DNA from: CAYPIE01 sp964410665 | GTDB lineage: Bacteria > Planctomycetota > Planctomycetia > Gemmatales > Gemmataceae | DNA length: 64,000 bases | NCBI GenBank assembly: GCA_964410665.1 | Contig: CAYPIE010000015.1 | Span: forward strand, 26,331 to 90,330 | Direction of reading: 5' to 3' | Shown here: positions 61,326 to 64,000 of the stretch, one piece after another | How positions within the stretch are numbered: the first letter of the stretch is position 1 | How the letters are laid out: each line of letters starts with the position of its first letter | The notes under the pieces: model-generated | What the model was told of the DNA's origin: nothing | Seen by the model: the letters and a program-made list of their open reading frames with translations, nothing else | The model's database searches: none | Translations under genes and position numbers: made by a program

Positions 61326-63416
61326 ATGCCTGACCCGACCGAACTCTCCCTGGACGAGAATTTCCCGCCAGTCAGCTACGCCGAGTGGCGCGCCCTGGCC
61401 GAGGCCGACCTCAAGGGGGCTCCCTTCGAGCAGAAGCTCGTCACCCACACCTATGAGGGTATCGATATCCAGCCGGTTTACACCGCCGGCGACTGGCCTG
61501 CCGCGGGCGATCCATCCGGCTTCCCCGGCCTGCCGCCGTTCACCCGCCACGCCCGACCGCAGGGCAACGTCCTCTCCGGCTGGGACCTCCGTCAGGAGCA
61601 TGCTCACCCCGACCTCGCCGAAAACAACCGGGCGATCCTCGACGACTTGCAGGGTGGCGTCACCTCGTTGCTTTTGCGCCTCGACGTGGCCGCGCGAGGT
61701 GGTATGGACCCCGATGACCCGCTCGCCGCTGAACTAGCCGGCCGCGACGGCATGATGGCCTACTCCGTGGCCGACCTCGACGCCATCCTGGCCGGGGTCC
61801 ACCTCGAGATGATCAGCGTTGCTCTGGAGGCCGGGGCTGCGTTTTCGCCCGCCGCGCTGCAGCTGGTCGCCCTCTGGAAAAAACGCGGGGTGCCGCTGAC
61901 CCAGGCCCGCGGCGCGTTCAACGCCGACCCGCTGGCGGTCTTCGCCCGCGATGGCACGTTGCCAACCTCCCCCGAGGCGATGCTGAAGCAGATGGCACGG
62001 CTCGCACACTGGACCGCCGCCAATCTGCCTGGTGTGACAGCCGTCCGCGCCGGCACCGCCCCTTACCACCACACCGGTGCCACCGTCGTGCAGGACCTTG
62101 CCTTCGCGCTGGCCACCGGCGTCGAGTACCTCCGCGCCATGACCGCCGAGGGGATGTCGCCGGCACAGGCTGCAGGCCAGATCCTGTTCAGCTTCGGCGT
62201 CGGCACTCACCACTTCCTCGCCCTCGTCAAACTCCGCGCGGCCCGCCGGCTTTGGGCACGCGTCACCGAGGCCTGCGGCATCAGCAACGCGGCGATGCGC
62301 ATCCACGCCCGCACCAGCAAGCGTGTCCTGACCCACCGGGACCCGCACGTTAATCTCCTACGTAATACTGCTGCTTGCTTCGCCGCCGGCATCGCTGGGG
62401 CCGAGGCCATCACGTCGGTGCCTTTCGACGCCGTCATCAACCTACCCGACGAGTTCAGCCGGCGCATCGCCCGCAACACCGTCTTGATCCTGCAGGAGGA
62501 GGCCCACCTGCACCGCGTCATCGACCCCGCCGGCGGTAGTTGGTACTTGGAATGGTTGACCGATCAGATCGCGGAGAAGAGCTGGGACCTGTTCCAGCAG
62601 GTCGAACGCCAGGGCGGCATGCTCCGGGTGATTCTAAGCGGCTGGGTGTCGCAGCAGATCGATTCGGCGTTCGCGCCTCGGGCGAAGAACCTCGCCCGCC
62701 GGAAAGAGGGTATTACCGGCGTCAGCGAGTTCCCCGACGTGGCCGAGCCTTCGACCGCTCGGCCCGCTCCCGACCGCCCCACCCTCGTTGCCGCCGCCGT
62801 CACACGAGTCAAGCGTAGCCGTCCCGATCTGGTGGGTGTTCCCGCTGCCGACCTGGACGCAGCCCTCGCCGCGGCGGAGCGTGGCGCGACGACGGGCCAG
62901 CTGGCTACCTTACTTGGGCTGCGCGCCGAGCCGGTCAACATCGCTCCGCTCACGCCGCACCCCTTCGCGGAGCCGTTCGAGGAGTTGCGTGATGCCAGCG
63001 ACGCATGGCTAAGCAAGAACGGCCGGCGGCCGCGTGTTTTCCTTGCCAACATGGGCTCGCCGGCCCATTACACGGCGAGGGCGACCTACGCGAAGAACTT
63101 CTTTGAGGCGGGGGGCTTCGAGGTTGTCGCTGGGGACGACTTCGAGGACGCCGACGCGGCGGTGGCCGCGTTCTCCGCGACCGGCGCCGGCACTGCCGTC
63201 ATCTGCTCGTCGGACAAGCTCTACCCTGACCTGGTTCCGGGGCTGGCCAGTCATCTCAAGGCCGCCGGTGCCCGACGGGTCGTGCTGGCCGGCAACCCGG
63301 GTGCCGAGGAGGCCGCCTGGCGGCAAGCCGGCGTTGACCGGTTCATCTTCATCAAGTGCGACGTGCTGGGCAGTCTCCGCGAAATGCTCCGAGAGGAAGG
63401 GGTGCTGGCGTCATGA
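61326..63416 (+). CDS. mutA: Methylmalonyl-CoA mutase, small (non-catalytic) subunit
   Basis: This 696-residue subunit pairs with MutB. Residues ~1-540 are the TIM-barrel domain: AEADLKGAPFEQKLVTHTYE, GIDIQPVY, and FSFGVGTHHFLALVKLRAAR with RIHARTSKRVLTHRDPHVNL. The C-terminal flavodoxin-like domain (550-696) begins RPRVFLANMGSPAHYTARA. In MutB the equivalent site is DxHxxG, which binds cobalamin; here the Asp-His pair is absent, as expected for MutA. No B12 can therefore be bound, and this subunit only stabilises the heterodimer. The ribosome site GGAGGGGCCC precedes the ATG. The stop overlaps the MutB start in ATGA, giving translational coupling. Confidence 0.95.
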   Translation: MPDPTELSLDENFPPVSYAEWRALAEADLKGAPFEQKLVTHTYEGIDIQPVYTAGDWPAAGDPSGFPGLPPFTRHARPQGNVLSGWDLRQEHAHPDLAENNRAILDDLQGGVTSLLLRLDVAARGGMDPDDPLAAELAGRDGMMAYSVADLDAILAGVHLEMISVALEAGAAFSPAALQLVALWKKRGVPLTQARGAFNADPLAVFARDGTLPTSPEAMLKQMARLAHWTAANLPGVTAVRAGTAPYHHTGATVVQDLAFALATGVEYLRAMTAEGMSPAQAAGQILFSFGVGTHHFLALVKLRAARRLWARVTEACGISNAAMRIHARTSKRVLTHRDPHVNLLRNTAACFAAGIAGAEAITSVPFDAVINLPDEFSRRIARNTVLILQEEAHLHRVIDPAGGSWYLEWLTDQIAEKSWDLFQQVERQGGMLRVILSGWVSQQIDSAFAPRAKNLARRKEGITGVSEFPDVAEPSTARPAPDRPTLVAAAVTRVKRSRPDLVGVPAADLDAALAAAERGATTGQLATLLGLRAEPVNIAPLTPHPFAEPFEELRDASDAWLSKNGRRPRVFLANMGSPAHYTARATYAKNFFEAGGFEVVAGDDFEDADAAVAAFSATGAGTAVICSSDKLYPDLVPGLASHLKAAGARRVVLAGNPGAEEAAWRQAGVDRFIFIKCDVLGSLREMLREEGVLAS

Positions 63417-64000
63417 GTACGATCCCCAACTTTGCTGACCTCCCGCTTAAGGGGAACTCGCCCCCCCCGCGTGCGACCTGGGAGCGGGCACTGGGCCAGT
63501 CGGTGGAGTCGCTGGCCTGGCAGACGCCTGAGCAGATCCCCGTCCGCCCGTTGTACACTGCCGCGGACCTGGTGGACGTCACCCATCTGGACACGATGCC
63601 CGGTGTGCCACCGTTCCTCCGCGGCCCGTATGCGACAATGTACGTGCTGCGGCCGTGGACGGTGCGTCAGTACGCGGGCTTCAGCACGGCCCGGGAGTCC
63701 AACGCCTTCTACCGGCGCAATCTCGCCGCGGGCCAGATGGGCCTGAGCATTGCCTTCGATCTGTCAACGCACCGTGGCTACGACAGCGACCACCCGCGCG
63801 TCGCGGGCGACGTGGGGATGGCGGGCGTGGCGATCGACAGCATTCTGGACATGCGGACGCTCTTTGAGGGTATCCCGCTGGACCGAATGAGCGTGTCCAT
63901 GACGATGAACGGCGCGGTGTTGCCGGTGATGGCAATGTACATCGTCGCGGCGGAGGAGCAGGGCGTCTCCACCGATAAACTCTCCGGTACGATTCAGAAT
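63413..64000 (+). CDS. mutB: Methylmalonyl-CoA mutase, large (catalytic) subunit, 5' part
   Basis: These are the first 196 codons of the B12-dependent mutase that converts succinyl-CoA and (R)-methylmalonyl-CoA into each other; the gene continues past the window. Seen so far: VRPLYTAADLVDVTHLDTMP, GVPPFLRGPYATMYVLRPWT, VRQYAGFSTARESNAFYRRN, LAAGQMGLSIAFDLSTHRGY and DRMSVSMTMNGAVLPVMAMY. These contain the substrate-binding region (Tyr/Arg in YATMYVLRPWTVRQYAG) as in known enzymes. The ATG overlaps the TGA of MutA. The cobalamin-binding C-terminal domain lies outside the window. Confidence 0.97.
   Translation, partial: MSTIPNFADLPLKGNSPPPRATWERALGQSVESLAWQTPEQIPVRPLYTAADLVDVTHLDTMPGVPPFLRGPYATMYVLRPWTVRQYAGFSTARESNAFYRRNLAAGQMGLSIAFDLSTHRGYDSDHPRVAGDVGMAGVAIDSILDMRTLFEGIPLDRMSVSMTMNGAVLPVMAMYIVAAEEQGVSTDKLSGTIQN

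Noticed and set aside
1..64000. tRNA or rRNA genes
   Set aside because: I looked for T-arm and CCA-end patterns and for rRNA landmarks by eye; none was convincing.

Overview
The window is from a planctomycete with high GC content, plausibly Gemmatales/Gemmataceae-like. The taxonomic placement is inference. The evidence is: a Ser/Thr kinase with the planctomycete N-terminal cap beside an ECF sigma relic; extracellular proteins carrying the LExRxxLS (LEPR-XLL type) or LE[DE]RxxPA N-terminal signature; a DUF1552 plus DUF1592/1588 cytochrome pair; a sulfatase; and PVC-type cytochrome and propeller-dehydrogenase genes.

Layout. 0-1.6 kb: 5' part of a Ser/Thr kinase (-), a broken ECF sigma gene and a small fragment of an extracellular protein. 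1.9-5.1 kb (+): a secreted peptidase S51/cyanophycinase-like protein with a degenerate second copy of its fold, then a sulfatase. 5.2-7.6 kb (-): an M20 amidohydrolase translationally overlapping a GCS2-type carboxylate-amine ligase. 8.1-9.5 kb (+): an ECF sigma factor with an overlapping membrane-anchored partner. 9.6-11.2 kb: a secreted cytochrome / copper monooxygenase-like / EF-hand protein. 11.4-22 kb (+): two large LEPR-XLL proteins, each with a haloalkane-dehalogenase-like domain, flanking a PHB-depolymerase-type esterase, followed by three small secreted proteins. One of these small proteins appears to be the stand-alone form of a domain found in both large proteins. 22.6-38.2 kb (-): one 15.6 kb gene for a ~5,194-residue RTX/EF-hand/cadherin-like extracellular protein. 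39.2-40.7 kb (+): a smaller protein of the same surface class. 40.7-44 kb: decayed genes (two kinase remnants, a truncated Tat-exported protein) around an intact threonine dehydratase-type enzyme. 44-49.8 kb (-): sialate O-acetylesterase, DUF1552 and DUF1592/1588 genes. 50.3-54.6 kb (+): a six-haem-motif cytochrome and a beta-propeller dehydrogenase-like protein. 55.2-64 kb (+): a propionate/methylmalonyl-CoA operon with transcarboxylase 5S, 12S, a small soluble subunit, the 1.3S biotin carrier, methylmalonyl-CoA epimerase, a succinate:acyl CoA-transferase, MutA and the start of MutB.

How the genes work together. The last operon encodes nearly all carbon steps linking pyruvate/oxaloacetate, propionyl-CoA, methylmalonyl-CoA and succinyl-CoA, that is, a Wood-Werkman-type module. 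The 44-54.6 kb divergent block looks like a periplasmic oxidation / electron-transfer island with a carbohydrate esterase. The 11-22 kb block is a secreted-hydrolase island with recent duplication or gene conversion. The giant RTX-like protein and its divergent smaller neighbour are probably cell-surface or matrix proteins. No tRNA, rRNA, CRISPR array or intact insertion sequence was found by reading.
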